DNA of 62,571 nucleotides. Origin: an uncultured Clostridia bacterium. Its GTDB lineage: Bacteria; Bacillota; Clostridia; Oscillospirales; Acutalibacteraceae. Numbering within the stretch: the first letter of the stretch is position 1; the number at the start of each line of letters is the position of its first letter. The stretch spans positions 1 through 62,571 of the forward strand of contig CALDPI010000235.1 of the NCBI GenBank assembly GCA_937912045.1. Reading direction: 5' to 3'. A program made the position numbers and the translations under genes. The notes under the pieces are model-generated. The model was not told the DNA's origin. It worked only from the letters and a program-made list of their open reading frames with translations, and did not search any database. Shown piece after piece: positions 7,732 through 17,141 of the stretch.

Positions 7732-8538
7732 TTACAAGTTTTTTGCCCACGCTGCCGCCTGTGAAACCCACTTGGCAATCTCCGGATTATTCCATTTTTT
7801 GTTGCCGCATTCGGTAATTTCGTTGCCGAGTGCAACACCGTGCGGTGCGTCGGGATAGATATGCAGTTCAAACTGTTTTTCCGCATTTCTGAGTGCCGTG
7901 GCAAGCAGGAGCGAATTTTTGACGTTCACCAGCTCGTCGTTTGAGGTGTGCATCATAAATATGGGTGCCGTATTTTCGTCAACCGCTAAATCAACGCTTG
8001 CATATTTTAGTTGTTCTTCTGTCGGGTTGTCCGTACACAAAAGGTTTTTGAAACTACCGATATGTGCTGCAGACTCTATGCCGTTTACAACGGGATAACA
8101 GAGTATTGCGCCTGTGGGTTTGTTGTAGCCGTACGGCATCGGTGCCTCGGCGTACACTTCTTTTCTGTGCCACATTGTTGCAATGCTGCCTGCAAGGTGT
8201 CCGCCTGCAGAAAAGCCGACCACAAAAACTTTATCCTTATCTATGCCGTATCTGTCGGCGTTGTCCTTTATGTGCTTAATCGCCAAGGACACCTCAACCA
8301 GCTGTGCAGGGTACGGGCGCCTTCTTGCAACCGAATAATTAAGCACAAAGGCATTAAAGCCATATGGCATAAAGGCCTCTGCAATCGGCTCACCCTCACG
8401 CTCAGCAATACCGCCGTATCCGCCACCGGGAAGCACGAGCATTGCGCTGCGTGTAAAGCCGTCCATAGCGTTTGCAACATAGGCATCTAAATATACCTTT
8501 TCATCGTTATCTCTTAAATAAATTCTCTCTGTCAGCAT
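7732..8538 (-). CDS. Alpha/beta hydrolase, acetyl-esterase-like
   Basis: Cytoplasmic serine esterase of the alpha/beta-hydrolase-3 / BD-FAE type, 268 residues. PGGGYGG (37-43) forms the oxyanion loop, the nucleophile is S110 in GFSAGG, and D201 (TSND) and H233 (APHG) complete the triad. No signal peptide. The start codon overlaps the preceding SGNH esterase gene by 7 bp, so translation is coupled. Relatives remove acetyl or feruloyl groups from xylan and pectin oligosaccharides. In this operon, with two GH78-type enzymes, deacetylation of imported oligosaccharides is the likely job; the actual substrate is not known. Confidence 0.88.
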   Translation of the reverse strand: MLTERIYLRDNDEKVYLDAYVANAMDGFTRSAMLVLPGGGYGGIAEREGEPIAEAFMPYGFNAFVLNYSVARRRPYPAQLVEVSLAIKHIKDNADRYGIDKDKVFVVGFSAGGHLAGSIATMWHRKEVYAEAPMPYGYNKPTGAILCYPVVNGIESAAHIGSFKNLLCTDNPTEEQLKYASVDLAVDENTAPIFMMHTSNDELVNVKNSLLLATALRNAEKQFELHIYPDAPHGVALGNEITECGNKKWNNPEIAKWVSQAAAWAKNL

Positions 8539-9599
8539 AATATTTCTCCCAACAGGCTACCAACTGTTTTTGCCATGCTCAAAAATCCGCTATCGTTCGG
8601 GTGGGCGCTATCCACAAGGGCGGTTTCCCAGGTATCTTCTGATAATAAATCGGGGCCCGCTATGAAATAGACGTTTTGGTCGCCTGCCGCTTTTGCATTT
8701 TCATAGGTTTTGCGGATTACTTCCATTCTTTGCTTTTCAAGCGGTGTCAAGTGCGCCTTGGGGCGCGATAGCATTATAATCGGCAGGGTGGGCTGCGCCT
8801 TCCTTATAGTCTTAAACATTTTTTCGTGGGTGTCTGCAAGATGCTCAATATTCGGCGCGTTATAGTCATAATCATACACAAAAGCCGACATGGAAAGCCC
8901 TGCTATATACTCTGCCATTTCCTGTTCGCCCTTGGCATTGCCCGAAAAGCCTAAATTCAGAATTTCGGTATCAAGCACGCGCGAAATGATGGTGGGATAC
9001 GTGTTTCCCGGGCGCGATGCCGCTATACCGTGGGTTATTGAGCTGCCGTAAAAAACAACGGGCTTTTCGTTTTTATATGCTCTTGGTTCCTTTACATAGC
9101 AGTCTGCATCTATGCCGATATAAACCTTCGTCACGGGTGAATAAATAGGAAAATTTATGGTAACGAGTCTTTCCTTTTTATTCTTAAGTGGGAAATCCAA
9201 TACGCTTTCATAACCCTCGTCAATTACCGAGGGTGGCATAAACGTGCCTACACACCTTTGGCCCTCGCCCTCGTCTGCGTACATATCAAAGCCTGCAACA
9301 CAGGCAAACGTAATATTAGCCCATGCAGACGCTTCCGATGCGGCTTCCTTCACAGAGATTGCAACGTAAGGGCTATCCGTAACAAAACGAATGCGCCCAC
9401 CTGTTGCACTGGCATTAAGTACCGACACACCATCATTAACCGTGTCGGCAACTGCTTGCGGCATACGGCGGAACTTGCCGTCCTCCTTTTTGATGCCGTG
9501 AATAGAAAATGGTGCTTCCTCCGCATCGTAAAACTTAATATTTTCGCGGTCAATCTTTGTTTTAAAATCCAGATTTTTATCAATATTTTTAATATTCAT
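8532..9599 (-). CDS. SGNH hydrolase with N-terminal GxDLY-type domain
   Basis: Two-domain esterase, 355 residues, no signal peptide. An N-terminal beta-sandwich (about residues 30-165) contains a GFDMYADEG segment like the GxDLY domain that often precedes SGNH esterases. The catalytic domain begins VVFYGSSITHG (about 180-190; block I serine in GSSITHG), has block III-like residues near 215-240, and ends with VDSAHPNDSGF carrying the catalytic Asp and His (about 331-336). Its stop overlaps the next esterase gene, and its ATG directly follows the stop of the second SGNH gene (TAAATG). Likely an acetylesterase acting on imported oligosaccharides; substrate unknown. Confidence 0.85.
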   Translation of the reverse strand: MNIKNIDKNLDFKTKIDRENIKFYDAEEAPFSIHGIKKEDGKFRRMPQAVADTVNDGVSVLNASATGGRIRFVTDSPYVAISVKEAASEASAWANITFACVAGFDMYADEGEGQRCVGTFMPPSVIDEGYESVLDFPLKNKKERLVTINFPIYSPVTKVYIGIDADCYVKEPRAYKNEKPVVFYGSSITHGIAASRPGNTYPTIISRVLDTEILNLGFSGNAKGEQEMAEYIAGLSMSAFVYDYDYNAPNIEHLADTHEKMFKTIRKAQPTLPIIMLSRPKAHLTPLEKQRMEVIRKTYENAKAAGDQNVYFIAGPDLLSEDTWETALVDSAHPNDSGFLSMAKTVGSLLGEILC

Positions 9600-10337
9600 T
9601 TAAAGCCTCTTAAAATTATCGTATATGAACTCTGCCATTATTTTTGCCGCCTTTGGCATTGGGTGGCAGGCATCGCCGTGGCCGAAAAGCCAATCACCGT
9701 GGCCATAGTTGTCTGCCTGCGGGTCGTAGTGCTTTGTCCACAAATCGTAGGTATCTATCATCGGCAGGTCTTTTTCCTTTACTATCTCATACGTACGATA
9801 AACGTATTCTCTTATGCTGTCGCCGTTGGTGGTGGCGGTCAGGACAATGATTTCCGCCTGCGGCTCTGCCTTTGCCAGCTTATCAAGCATATCGCTATAC
9901 TGCACCTTAAACACGTCGTTTGTGACGTATTTTTTTGGGTCGGGCATCAGTGCATCGTTAATGCCAAACATTGTGAAGATAAAATCAGAGCGTGTGCCAC
10001 AGGGCAAAATGCCTGTATAATCGGAAAAACGGTTCATTGCGCGGACAATTGTGTTTCCGCCCACGCCCGAGCGCAGCACGTTTATTCTGCCCTTGTCGCC
10101 GTCCTGCACCAAAATTTCCTCATAGCCGTCAAGCGGCTCGAGTTCACTCACCACTCTGCCGTCATAACGAACAACCTTTGTATCCTTAAAATCGGCCGCC
10201 AACAAGTCTGTTACGTATGCAACAAAGGTTTCGTCCTTTGTGCTGTGACGCGTTGTACCCTGTGTGATGCTGTCACCCACGAAGGTCAGGGTGACGGTCT
10301 CTCCGTTTGCAATTTTTTCTTTTATTTTATTTATCAT
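9600..10337 (-). CDS. SGNH/GDSL hydrolase, rhamnogalacturonan-acetylesterase-like
   Basis: Single-domain SGNH esterase of 245 residues, no signal peptide. Block I is FVGDSITQG (about residues 19-27, serine in GDS). Block II Gly lies in GVGGNTIVRA, block III Asn in FGINDALMP, and block V is GDACHPMPKA with the D-x-x-H pair. The TQGT start and CHP ending resemble rhamnogalacturonan acetylesterases (CE12 type) and related clostridial enzymes. It sits back to back with another SGNH gene and 2 bp from an alpha/beta hydrolase, one of four consecutive esterase genes. Start ATG follows AGGAGA. Confidence 0.87.
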   Translation of the reverse strand: MINKIKEKIANGETVTLTFVGDSITQGTTRHSTKDETFVAYVTDLLAADFKDTKVVRYDGRVVSELEPLDGYEEILVQDGDKGRINVLRSGVGGNTIVRAMNRFSDYTGILPCGTRSDFIFTMFGINDALMPDPKKYVTNDVFKVQYSDMLDKLAKAEPQAEIIVLTATTNGDSIREYVYRTYEIVKEKDLPMIDTYDLWTKHYDPQADNYGHGDWLFGHGDACHPMPKAAKIMAEFIYDNFKRL

Positions 10338-10339
10338 CG

Positions 10340-11548
10340 TTATCTCTCCTTATATCCCGTTGTAACTACGCATTCCTTTTCGCCGCAGGTAAATATTACC
10401 TCTATATAATACCCTGTCGCGTCGGTCGGTAGGCTGCCGTTTATAAGCCCGTCCTCACAGCAAAGTGGCAGCGTGTTCCAATCCTGCTTCATAAACGACA
10501 TTTTGTTGCCGTATTTTTCGCGCTCTTCATACTCCATTGGCGAGGTTATGTAATAAAGCGTGGCGCTTTTAAGTGTGGCGCCGTCGCATTTTATTAAAAC
10601 GTTATCTCCCTTGCCTTCTTCCAAAAGCCTTGGCATTTGCGGCGCACCCTTGCAGACGCTGTCGGCAAAGAGCAGGGGCTCCTCCCTACACCAGCCGCAC
10701 GCGTGGCTATGATTCATTTCATTTACAATTGCAATTCGCGTTTGAGCGTTGTTTTTTACCGTGTGATAATATGAAAGCGAATTCGACTGCACAGAAAATG
10801 GGCTGTCATCATTCCAGGCAAGCCACAAGACAGGCATCTCTACATCGCAGAAATTGTTTTCTGCACGCCATTTTTCTGATTCGCCCCTTTTAAAGCTCGG
10901 GCAGATTGTGCCAAGGCCATCCTTAAGGTAACCGCTGCCATATATGGGAACGGCAAAGGCAAAGCGATTATCAAAGCCAATAGTCAGCGAGGTGACAACG
11001 CCGCCCCACGAAATGCCGACAATGCCGATTTTATTTTGGTCAATCTGTTCTTCGCCACGCATAAAGGTGTTTGCCTTTATTGCGGCCGAAACCGCGTGGT
11101 AAATCCACTGTTCGTAAAGCGACTTAGCATCGATATTCATATAATCATTATCGGGGGACGGGACAAAGCCCTCCTCTGAAAAGGGTGAAATGAGCTTTCT
11201 CTCCCAAAGGACGTTATCATCAAAATGCTCGCGGTAGCCTGCATTTCTTGTGTTCGGCATAAAGCCTGTATAATCAAGTGCGATTGCAGCATATCCGCGG
11301 TCGTTCCACTGCTTTACCCAGCAACAAAACGCGTGACCGCCGCCACCGTGCACAAGCACGACGGCAGGCACCTTTTTACCGCTGCTTTTTGGAAGTCCGT
11401 AATAGCCGAAAAGCTTGGTGCGCTTGCCCAAAAGTTCCTCCCCCTCTATCGTAAGGGCACGGATATTACCCATATCCTCAGGGTCGAATTCGGGATAAAA
11501 TTTTACGTTTGGTTTTACTGCTTTAATTTTACTGAAAAGCTCTTTCAT
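10340..11548 (-). CDS. Alpha/beta hydrolase, acetyl-xylan-esterase/dienelactone-hydrolase-like
   Basis: Cytoplasmic alpha/beta hydrolase of 402 residues. A GYYGLPK lead-in and VVLVHGGGGH oxyanion region occur near residues 45-75; the nucleophile serine is in GISWGG (about 180) and the probable Asp in WNDDSPF and His in NHSHACGW follow in order. A C-terminal beta-rich extension of about 90 residues is present. A longer frame begins at 11602, but ATG 11546-11548 is preceded by GGAGG inside the end of the upstream rhamnosidase gene, 1 bp from its stop. Relatives deacetylate xylan or process plant phenolic esters. Fourth esterase of the operon; real substrate unknown. Confidence 0.85.
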   Translation of the reverse strand: MKELFSKIKAVKPNVKFYPEFDPEDMGNIRALTIEGEELLGKRTKLFGYYGLPKSSGKKVPAVVLVHGGGGHAFCCWVKQWNDRGYAAIALDYTGFMPNTRNAGYREHFDDNVLWERKLISPFSEEGFVPSPDNDYMNIDAKSLYEQWIYHAVSAAIKANTFMRGEEQIDQNKIGIVGISWGGVVTSLTIGFDNRFAFAVPIYGSGYLKDGLGTICPSFKRGESEKWRAENNFCDVEMPVLWLAWNDDSPFSVQSNSLSYYHTVKNNAQTRIAIVNEMNHSHACGWCREEPLLFADSVCKGAPQMPRLLEEGKGDNVLIKCDGATLKSATLYYITSPMEYEEREKYGNKMSFMKQDWNTLPLCCEDGLINGSLPTDATGYYIEVIFTCGEKECVVTTGYKER

Positions 11549-11549
11549 T

Positions 11550-13736
11550 TTAAGCCTCCAAGACCAGATGTGTTTTTCCGCTTTTAAGAACGCTGCCGTC
11601 ATAGGTCACCGTCACACCCGCGGGCGCGGCAATATCTAAATATATTTTGCCATTCTTGCGTTCCCACTGTACCGATATTTTGCCCGACACAGTATCGCAT
11701 TCGCCCCTCGCAAAGTCAAGCCCTTTAAAAAAGCAAGGCTTGATTTCGGCAGATTTAAAGCCCGGCTCGGTGCAGTTTATGCCCAGCACCGTTTTGACAA
11801 GCCAGGACATAAAATCAGAATACATATGGTGGTTTTTAGAGTCGATATGCTTATAGTGTGGCCAGTATTCCCAAAGGGTTGTGGCACCGTTTTCAAGCCA
11901 CTCACGATAGGATGGAATACCCGATGCCGTCAATATTTTATAAGCATATTCCGATAGTCCCACCATATTAAGTACGTGCAGAATGCGGCGCATACCAACC
12001 ATTCCGCAATCGTGGTGGAAATTATGCTTTTCTATCAGTGCCATAAGCTGTTTTTTAAGCGGTGCCACGTCATCATAGGCACCGTAATAAATGAGCATTG
12101 CGACCGAGGTTTGTCGGTCTGATTTACATTTTCCGTTTTCGTCAATATAAGTCTTTTTTACAAGCAGCTTTTGGGCTTCTGCCGCCTTTTTATGCTCTTC
12201 ACCGTCCAAGCCCGACAGCTCTGAAGCGAGTGCCGCTATGCGATGAAACTCTGAAACGAGCAGAGCATTTATAAGTTCTATCGGAACAACGTTTATATCC
12301 TCCGGCGTTTCAAACTGCGGTCTTGCCCAATCGTCCAGACCGAAGCGGATAAAACCGTCCTTATCGGTGCGGGTGGAAAGATATTTAAAATAGCGTTCAA
12401 AAAAGGGAAGCGAATCCATAAGCGGTTTCGCATCACCCGTATGAAGATAAATTCTGTACGGAATTTCAAACAAAACACCGTCCGACACAGGTCCGTTTCC
12501 CCACTTGTATCCCCATCCTGCTGTGGGAATTATTCCCGGCATTTCGCCGTCGTCATGCACCGTATCGTGAATGTCCTGCAACCATTTTTTGAAGAATTTT
12601 TCGGCTCTCCAGTTGCACATTATCTGCTCTGCCGAGCTTTGTGCGTCGTTGGTCCAGCCCAGTTTTTCTCTCGTCGGGCAATCGGTCAGGCTATAAAACA
12701 TATTGGAATAAACCGAATATTTGCCTGCTCTCCACAGCTTATTCAAAAACTCATCCGAACACTCAAACTCGGTGCGAATGGGCACGTCCTGATGGACAAA
12801 AACGCCATAAACCTCTGCCTCTGTCTCGCTCTTTAGTCCGTCAATTTCTATAAAACGGAAGCCGTGATAGCAAAAGTGCGGCGACCAGGTTATCTCCCTG
12901 CCTGAGCAGATAAATTTGTCGGTCTGGAACTCGGTTTTCGGATAATGGCGCGCCATATCATTAAGCTCGAGCGAAAAGTCGTCCTTGACCTGCTCTGCAT
13001 ATTTTATGGTAAGCTGCTGTCCGCTTTCGCCCTTTATTTTAAGCCTTATATAGCCCGATATATTCTGTCCGATATCAAAGACGTATTTTTCTTCACCCGT
13101 TTTGGCAACTACCCTGCCCTTATAAACCTCACACTCTCTGATAGGCTCACAAGTGCACTCGCGGAATATGCCGAGCGGCTGAGAATCGGTCACAGCACGC
13201 TTCCATCCACTATCGTCAAAGTTTAAATCCTTCCAATCATCCAAGGCCTTGCGCGCATCAAAAAATTCGCCGCTCCTGAGCGCGTTGAACCGCACAGGTC
13301 CATCGACCGTGTAAACCCAGGTATCATCGGAGGTGAGGACGGTTTCGCCGTCAATATCAAGCCTTAATATAAACTTCGGCACATCGCGCCAAGGCGCCTT
13401 ATCAAAATCCCACGAGGACGGCATATCCTCGTTATACCAACCGTTTCCGCACCATACGGCAAAAACATTTTCACCCTCTTTTAACAGGTCTGTCACGTCA
13501 TACGTGTTATACCAAAGTGTCTTTTTATAATCGCTGACGGGCGCGGTGAATTTATCCTCTGTTACCGCTTTCCCGTTTATGTAATAATATCCATAGCCGA
13601 GTCCGCAAACGCAAAGTCTTGCAGAGCCGACTTTAGAAACCGTAAATATTTTTCTGAACATCGGCGCAAGATTTTCACCTGTAAACTGTGGTGATAATTT
13701 CTCTTTTGGTTTAATAAATGCGATATTTTCAAACAT
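11550..13736 (-). CDS. GH78 family alpha-L-rhamnosidase
   Basis: Removes terminal alpha-L-rhamnose from glycans; 728 residues, no signal peptide, so it acts on imported material. Order of parts: N-terminal beta-sandwich with GYYYINGK and a WCGNGWY stretch (Bac_rhamnosid_N type, residues about 1-190), further beta domain (200-330), then the (alpha/alpha)6 barrel. Its signature DCPTREKLGWTNDAQ holds the acidic residues used for catalysis in the family, and GATTLWEYWPH carries the second conserved Glu. Start: ATG 13734-13736 after GGGAGA; the longer frame from 13787 lacks a ribosome site. One base separates it from the downstream esterase, so the two are coupled. Confidence 0.92.
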   Translation of the reverse strand: MFENIAFIKPKEKLSPQFTGENLAPMFRKIFTVSKVGSARLCVCGLGYGYYYINGKAVTEDKFTAPVSDYKKTLWYNTYDVTDLLKEGENVFAVWCGNGWYNEDMPSSWDFDKAPWRDVPKFILRLDIDGETVLTSDDTWVYTVDGPVRFNALRSGEFFDARKALDDWKDLNFDDSGWKRAVTDSQPLGIFRECTCEPIRECEVYKGRVVAKTGEEKYVFDIGQNISGYIRLKIKGESGQQLTIKYAEQVKDDFSLELNDMARHYPKTEFQTDKFICSGREITWSPHFCYHGFRFIEIDGLKSETEAEVYGVFVHQDVPIRTEFECSDEFLNKLWRAGKYSVYSNMFYSLTDCPTREKLGWTNDAQSSAEQIMCNWRAEKFFKKWLQDIHDTVHDDGEMPGIIPTAGWGYKWGNGPVSDGVLFEIPYRIYLHTGDAKPLMDSLPFFERYFKYLSTRTDKDGFIRFGLDDWARPQFETPEDINVVPIELINALLVSEFHRIAALASELSGLDGEEHKKAAEAQKLLVKKTYIDENGKCKSDRQTSVAMLIYYGAYDDVAPLKKQLMALIEKHNFHHDCGMVGMRRILHVLNMVGLSEYAYKILTASGIPSYREWLENGATTLWEYWPHYKHIDSKNHHMYSDFMSWLVKTVLGINCTEPGFKSAEIKPCFFKGLDFARGECDTVSGKISVQWERKNGKIYLDIAAPAGVTVTYDGSVLKSGKTHLVLEA

Positions 13737-13752
13737 AGTGTCTCCCTGCAAC

Positions 13753-13788
13753 AATGCCCACACCGTCCAAAAGGGCAGTGTGGGCATT
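13753..13788 (-). other. Intra-operon stem-loop between two GH78-type genes
   Basis: Perfect 11-bp stem AATGCCCACAC/GTGTGGGCATT with a 14-nt loop, in the 56-bp gap between the two rhamnosidase-like genes. On the minus strand it is not followed by a T run, so it is unlikely to be a full terminator; it may stop 3' decay or partly attenuate. Confidence 0.65.
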
Positions 13789-13792
13789 TGTT

Positions 13793-15733
13793 TTATTCAT
13801 AATATTTTGGTGTTTTATCCTCGTAATTCAAAACGTGATAATAATACACGGGCATTGCACTCCATCCGTGGCTTCGGCTTCCGCCGCCAGTTTTTATGCA
13901 GTAATCGTGGTCATATTCCCAGAAGGACGTTGCGCCTGCATCGAGCATCTTTTTATACTCTGTGCGGATATTTTCAAGGATATATTCCTTATATTCCGCT
14001 CCGCAGGTTTTAATAAGCGCATCATACTTGAAGCCAATCATACTAAGACTGATTTCTGTAAATCCGCTATCCTTGCTTGCAAGCTTACGTGCGAGCGCTA
14101 CCGCCTCTTCACCGCTTATCGCACCACAAAGAATTGCGAGAGAGTTCACAAGGTCACTTGCTCTGTTATCAATACTGCTGTTCACAAAAACCTTACGCTC
14201 TTTATCATAAAACTTATCATAAACGGCGGTCTTTATTTCCTCTGCAAGCAGGTCGTAATTATCCGTTCTGCCAAGCATTGCACCCATTTTGTGCATAAGG
14301 CGCAGCGCAATTACAAGCAGACAGTTCATTGCGGTGTCAAACTTATCGTCGTCCGGCTTTAAAAGCTTGCCTTCAAGGCCGTCACGCCATTCGTAGAAGT
14401 TCCACTGGTACTTATCCTGAAACGCGCGGATAAGATTGCCCTCGAGTCGCCCCAAAAATACGTTCAGTATTGAAACGAGCTTTGCATAGGTCTGTTCTAT
14501 GAGGGTTACGTCCTTTGACTGAACGGTGTACTCATAGGTCTGAATCATATAGAAAAGCGAAAAGGTGGTGATTCCCAGCTTTGAGCCGTTAGGGCAGGTT
14601 ATGGTCAGAAGACCGTCCTCACGTCTGTCCTTGCTCATAAGCAGGAGGCCTGAACGTGGGAATGCATATTCCCCGAATGCATAATATCCGCAGAGCATCT
14701 GATTGCGGCTGTCGAGCGCGTAGAGCCCCTGCTCACGATAAGGGGTGTCTTCATAATGGTCGTGCGCACAGACCTGAAGCGTATGTGCACAGACGTCGTA
14801 AATGCGCTGGTCAAGCTCATTTTCGAGCGGGTATTCTTTTTTATTAAAGGTGTAATACGCAGGCAAAAGCGTAAGCTCCTCCACCTCTACCGCCTGCTCT
14901 GCCACTATGCCGAAATAGCGTGTGCCGCAACGCAAAAACGGGTTAAAAAACGTGTTCTTGCCCTTGCGGAGCTTAAACTCATAGCTATAATTTCGGTTGC
15001 AGCTTTTCTGATAAACAATGCGGTTATCGCGGAGATATTCATCAAATATGACGAGTATTGTCTGCTCCACGGGTGAATTGACCGAAAAGGTAAGATAGCC
15101 TGTTTCCTCACGACCAAGGTCGTATATATCGCCGTCAGCCCCCTGAATAACGGTGGTCTTTATGGGCGTTCTTCCAATGTCCATCTTCCTTATGGGACGG
15201 ATATACATCGGCAAATCCTGTCCGACAATTACGCTTTTTTCAAAGCCGTCTGCCTCGCCCGTTTTCCAGTCGTCCTCTTTTGTGAAATCATAGCTGTAGC
15301 TAAACGGAATCTGTCCTGTAAGGAAACGGCAATTCCCGTTTTTATAAGCGGGGCTGATGCGAGCGAGGGTGCCTTCATCCGACTGTGCGACAAGTTTTCC
15401 GTCAGTATAAACCTCATAACGAACGGCGGCATTTCCCGGGTAATAGCTGTAATGTTCAACTTTTCCGAAATACCACACCTCAACAGTGAGGGTGTTTTCA
15501 CCCTCCCTGCAAAACGGGGTTAAATCAAGCTCATCATACACCTTATACCAAGGAAAATCGGGGTACTGTCCTAAATCCACAAACTCGCCGTTAAGATATA
15601 CCACATAGGTAGAGTCGGCAGAAATCTGCAGTTTTGCTTCCTTTCCGTTAAAGGAGAATTTGTCCACAAACTGACAATATACGTCGCGTTCATACTCCGA
15701 ATTTTGCCAAATCCATTTTGACGTTGCCTGCAT
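13793..15733 (-). CDS. GH78-related alpha-L-rhamnosidase-like enzyme
   Basis: 646-residue cytoplasmic (alpha/alpha)6 hydrolase related to GH78. N-terminal beta-sandwich with YVVYLNGEFVDLGQYPD (about residues 45-62), a second beta domain containing YDLGREETGYLTF (about 205-217), then the helical barrel. The conserved catalytic loop reads DTPYREQGLYALDSRNQ, and the late motif GATSFWEYD followed by GSRSHGWSAMP matches the GATTLWERW and SHGW blocks of rhamnosidases. A GTG at 15742 is in frame, but GAGAGG is best spaced for ATG 15731-15733. Close in type to the neighbouring GH78 but clearly divergent, so specificity for rhamnose is likely, not proven. Confidence 0.82.
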   Translation of the reverse strand: MQATSKWIWQNSEYERDVYCQFVDKFSFNGKEAKLQISADSTYVVYLNGEFVDLGQYPDFPWYKVYDELDLTPFCREGENTLTVEVWYFGKVEHYSYYPGNAAVRYEVYTDGKLVAQSDEGTLARISPAYKNGNCRFLTGQIPFSYSYDFTKEDDWKTGEADGFEKSVIVGQDLPMYIRPIRKMDIGRTPIKTTVIQGADGDIYDLGREETGYLTFSVNSPVEQTILVIFDEYLRDNRIVYQKSCNRNYSYEFKLRKGKNTFFNPFLRCGTRYFGIVAEQAVEVEELTLLPAYYTFNKKEYPLENELDQRIYDVCAHTLQVCAHDHYEDTPYREQGLYALDSRNQMLCGYYAFGEYAFPRSGLLLMSKDRREDGLLTITCPNGSKLGITTFSLFYMIQTYEYTVQSKDVTLIEQTYAKLVSILNVFLGRLEGNLIRAFQDKYQWNFYEWRDGLEGKLLKPDDDKFDTAMNCLLVIALRLMHKMGAMLGRTDNYDLLAEEIKTAVYDKFYDKERKVFVNSSIDNRASDLVNSLAILCGAISGEEAVALARKLASKDSGFTEISLSMIGFKYDALIKTCGAEYKEYILENIRTEYKKMLDAGATSFWEYDHDYCIKTGGGSRSHGWSAMPVYYYHVLNYEDKTPKYYE

Positions 15734-15746
15734 AAATTGCACCTCT

Positions 15747-17048
15747 CTATTTTATGAGTGTTTTTACACCTTTCTTAACCTTAAGACCGCACTTTTTTTC
15801 TGCCTTTGCTACAGTGGCATCATAATCGCTCTTGCCAAGGGCTTCGTTTGCTTTTTGGGTAAAACTGCTGTCACCCTCGCCTGTGTATCTTACTAAATAC
15901 AGGTTTATTGTATCCTCAACAACGTCCCAGTCGCCCACAGCACGCTTATTGGAATAAACCCAGGCGCGCAGCTTTTCGGATGCCGTTTCTTTAAATACGG
16001 TTGTGGATACGGCACCGCTTAAGGTTTTAAAGTTTGCCTCGGTATTTTCCATGCCTTGCCACTTTGAATATACGGTCTGCATTTTTTCAACCGTAGCATA
16101 CGGGTCTGAGCCCAAGGGCATTGTTACCATCTGCACCTTGCGCGTTTTATAATCAAGCTTATATGGTGCTTTCTCAAGATAGTAAACGGAAAACTGGCCT
16201 GTTCCCTCGAAGATTACAGAGTCGCCGTCCTTGCGTTCTTTATTAAATGCCCAGGCACCAAACTGCGTTCTTTCTTCAAAGGCATATTCCGAAACGGTAT
16301 AATCTGCCAAGGTCTTATCCGAGGATATGGACGATAAATAGTCTGTTGCCGCCTTGTCAAAGCCGAGCGTTTCAATGCGGTTAACCAAGCGCTGTGCCGC
16401 TGATTTTGCTGCGTTATATGCGGCAGTTTTACCCTCCTCGGTTCCGTCCAGTTTTACAGAAATTTCCATATATTTATAATCGACACAGTCAAATTCTTCT
16501 CTGTGGCCGTTATAATATTTTTCATATTCGTCCGCGCCATAGGAAAGCGAGGCATAAAACTTTTCTTTAAACTTTTCAGCCAGCGCCTTTGTCTTCATTG
16601 CATACAGCACGTTTTCGGTGCCGTATTTTTCATAAGCTTTTGCAGACTTTTTAAGTGCCGCCTCTTCCTCGTCGGTTAAGACAATGCCTGCTTCCTTTGC
16701 TGCCTCACAGGCGGCAAGAGTTGTCTTCATATCCGTGATAACGCGGTCATAAAAATATGAAAACCAGCTTTCGCCATAGGGACTTTTTTGCCACTTTAGT
16801 GACTTATCCGCCGAAAGACCGGTGTTTTTTATGTAATCTGCGCCGTAAAGCTCGGTATGCTCGTTTACGTAGTCCTCCATCTCTCCCTTTATGAGATAAG
16901 ACATCATAGCGCCATTAATTTTATAATTATCGGTTGATATTACGGTGATGTTGTTCCCCACGACCGAACGCAAAATTAAAAACCACACCGACAAAAGCAC
17001 AACAAGTATTGCAAGCGCAAACGCGGTAATGCGAAGAGCTTTTTTCAT
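15747..17048 (-). CDS. PrsA/SurA-like extracytoplasmic foldase (putative PPIase)
   Basis: 433-residue protein with one N-terminal membrane segment (about residues 7-28) and the rest outside the cell. The helical N-terminal half (about 40-180; LTDEEEAALKKSAKAYEKYG region) looks like the SurA/trigger-factor chaperone lobe. The middle (about 185-345), with FDCVDYKYMEISV and GDSVIFEGTGQFSVYYLEK, fits a parvulin-like core, and a second helical lobe follows. There is no lipobox cysteine, unlike PrsA. Start is ATG 17046-17048, eight bases from GGAG; the upstream TTG is too close to it. First gene after the promoter at 17079-17107, leading an operon of otherwise cytoplasmic enzymes. Family call is moderate; catalytic PPIase residues are not certain. 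Confidence 0.62.
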   Translation of the reverse strand: MKKALRITAFALAILVVLLSVWFLILRSVVGNNITVISTDNYKINGAMMSYLIKGEMEDYVNEHTELYGADYIKNTGLSADKSLKWQKSPYGESWFSYFYDRVITDMKTTLAACEAAKEAGIVLTDEEEAALKKSAKAYEKYGTENVLYAMKTKALAEKFKEKFYASLSYGADEYEKYYNGHREEFDCVDYKYMEISVKLDGTEEGKTAAYNAAKSAAQRLVNRIETLGFDKAATDYLSSISSDKTLADYTVSEYAFEERTQFGAWAFNKERKDGDSVIFEGTGQFSVYYLEKAPYKLDYKTRKVQMVTMPLGSDPYATVEKMQTVYSKWQGMENTEANFKTLSGAVSTTVFKETASEKLRAWVYSNKRAVGDWDVVEDTINLYLVRYTGEGDSSFTQKANEALGKSDYDATVAKAEKKCGLKVKKGVKTLIK

Positions 17049-17078
17049 ACCCAAATCTCCTTTATTTTTACTACTTTA

Positions 17079-17107
17079 ATTTTACATTCTGCAGCATATA
17101 ATTTCAA
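17079..17107 (-). promoter_or_regulatory. Promoter of the foldase-rhamnosidase-esterase operon
   Basis: Minus-strand TTGAAA (17102-17107), 17-bp spacer, TAAAAT (17079-17084), 31 bp ahead of the foldase ATG and behind the terminator at 17142-17179. Confidence 0.85.
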
Positions 17108-17141
17108 TACAGAAAGTGATATTTATTATGCTATTTTTCGC

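Noticed and set aside
9258..10409. Long open frame (383 codons) on the plus strand
   Set aside because: It lies antisense to two well-supported SGNH esterase genes, is rich in Cys/His, has no domain and no ribosome site; a codon-bias shadow.
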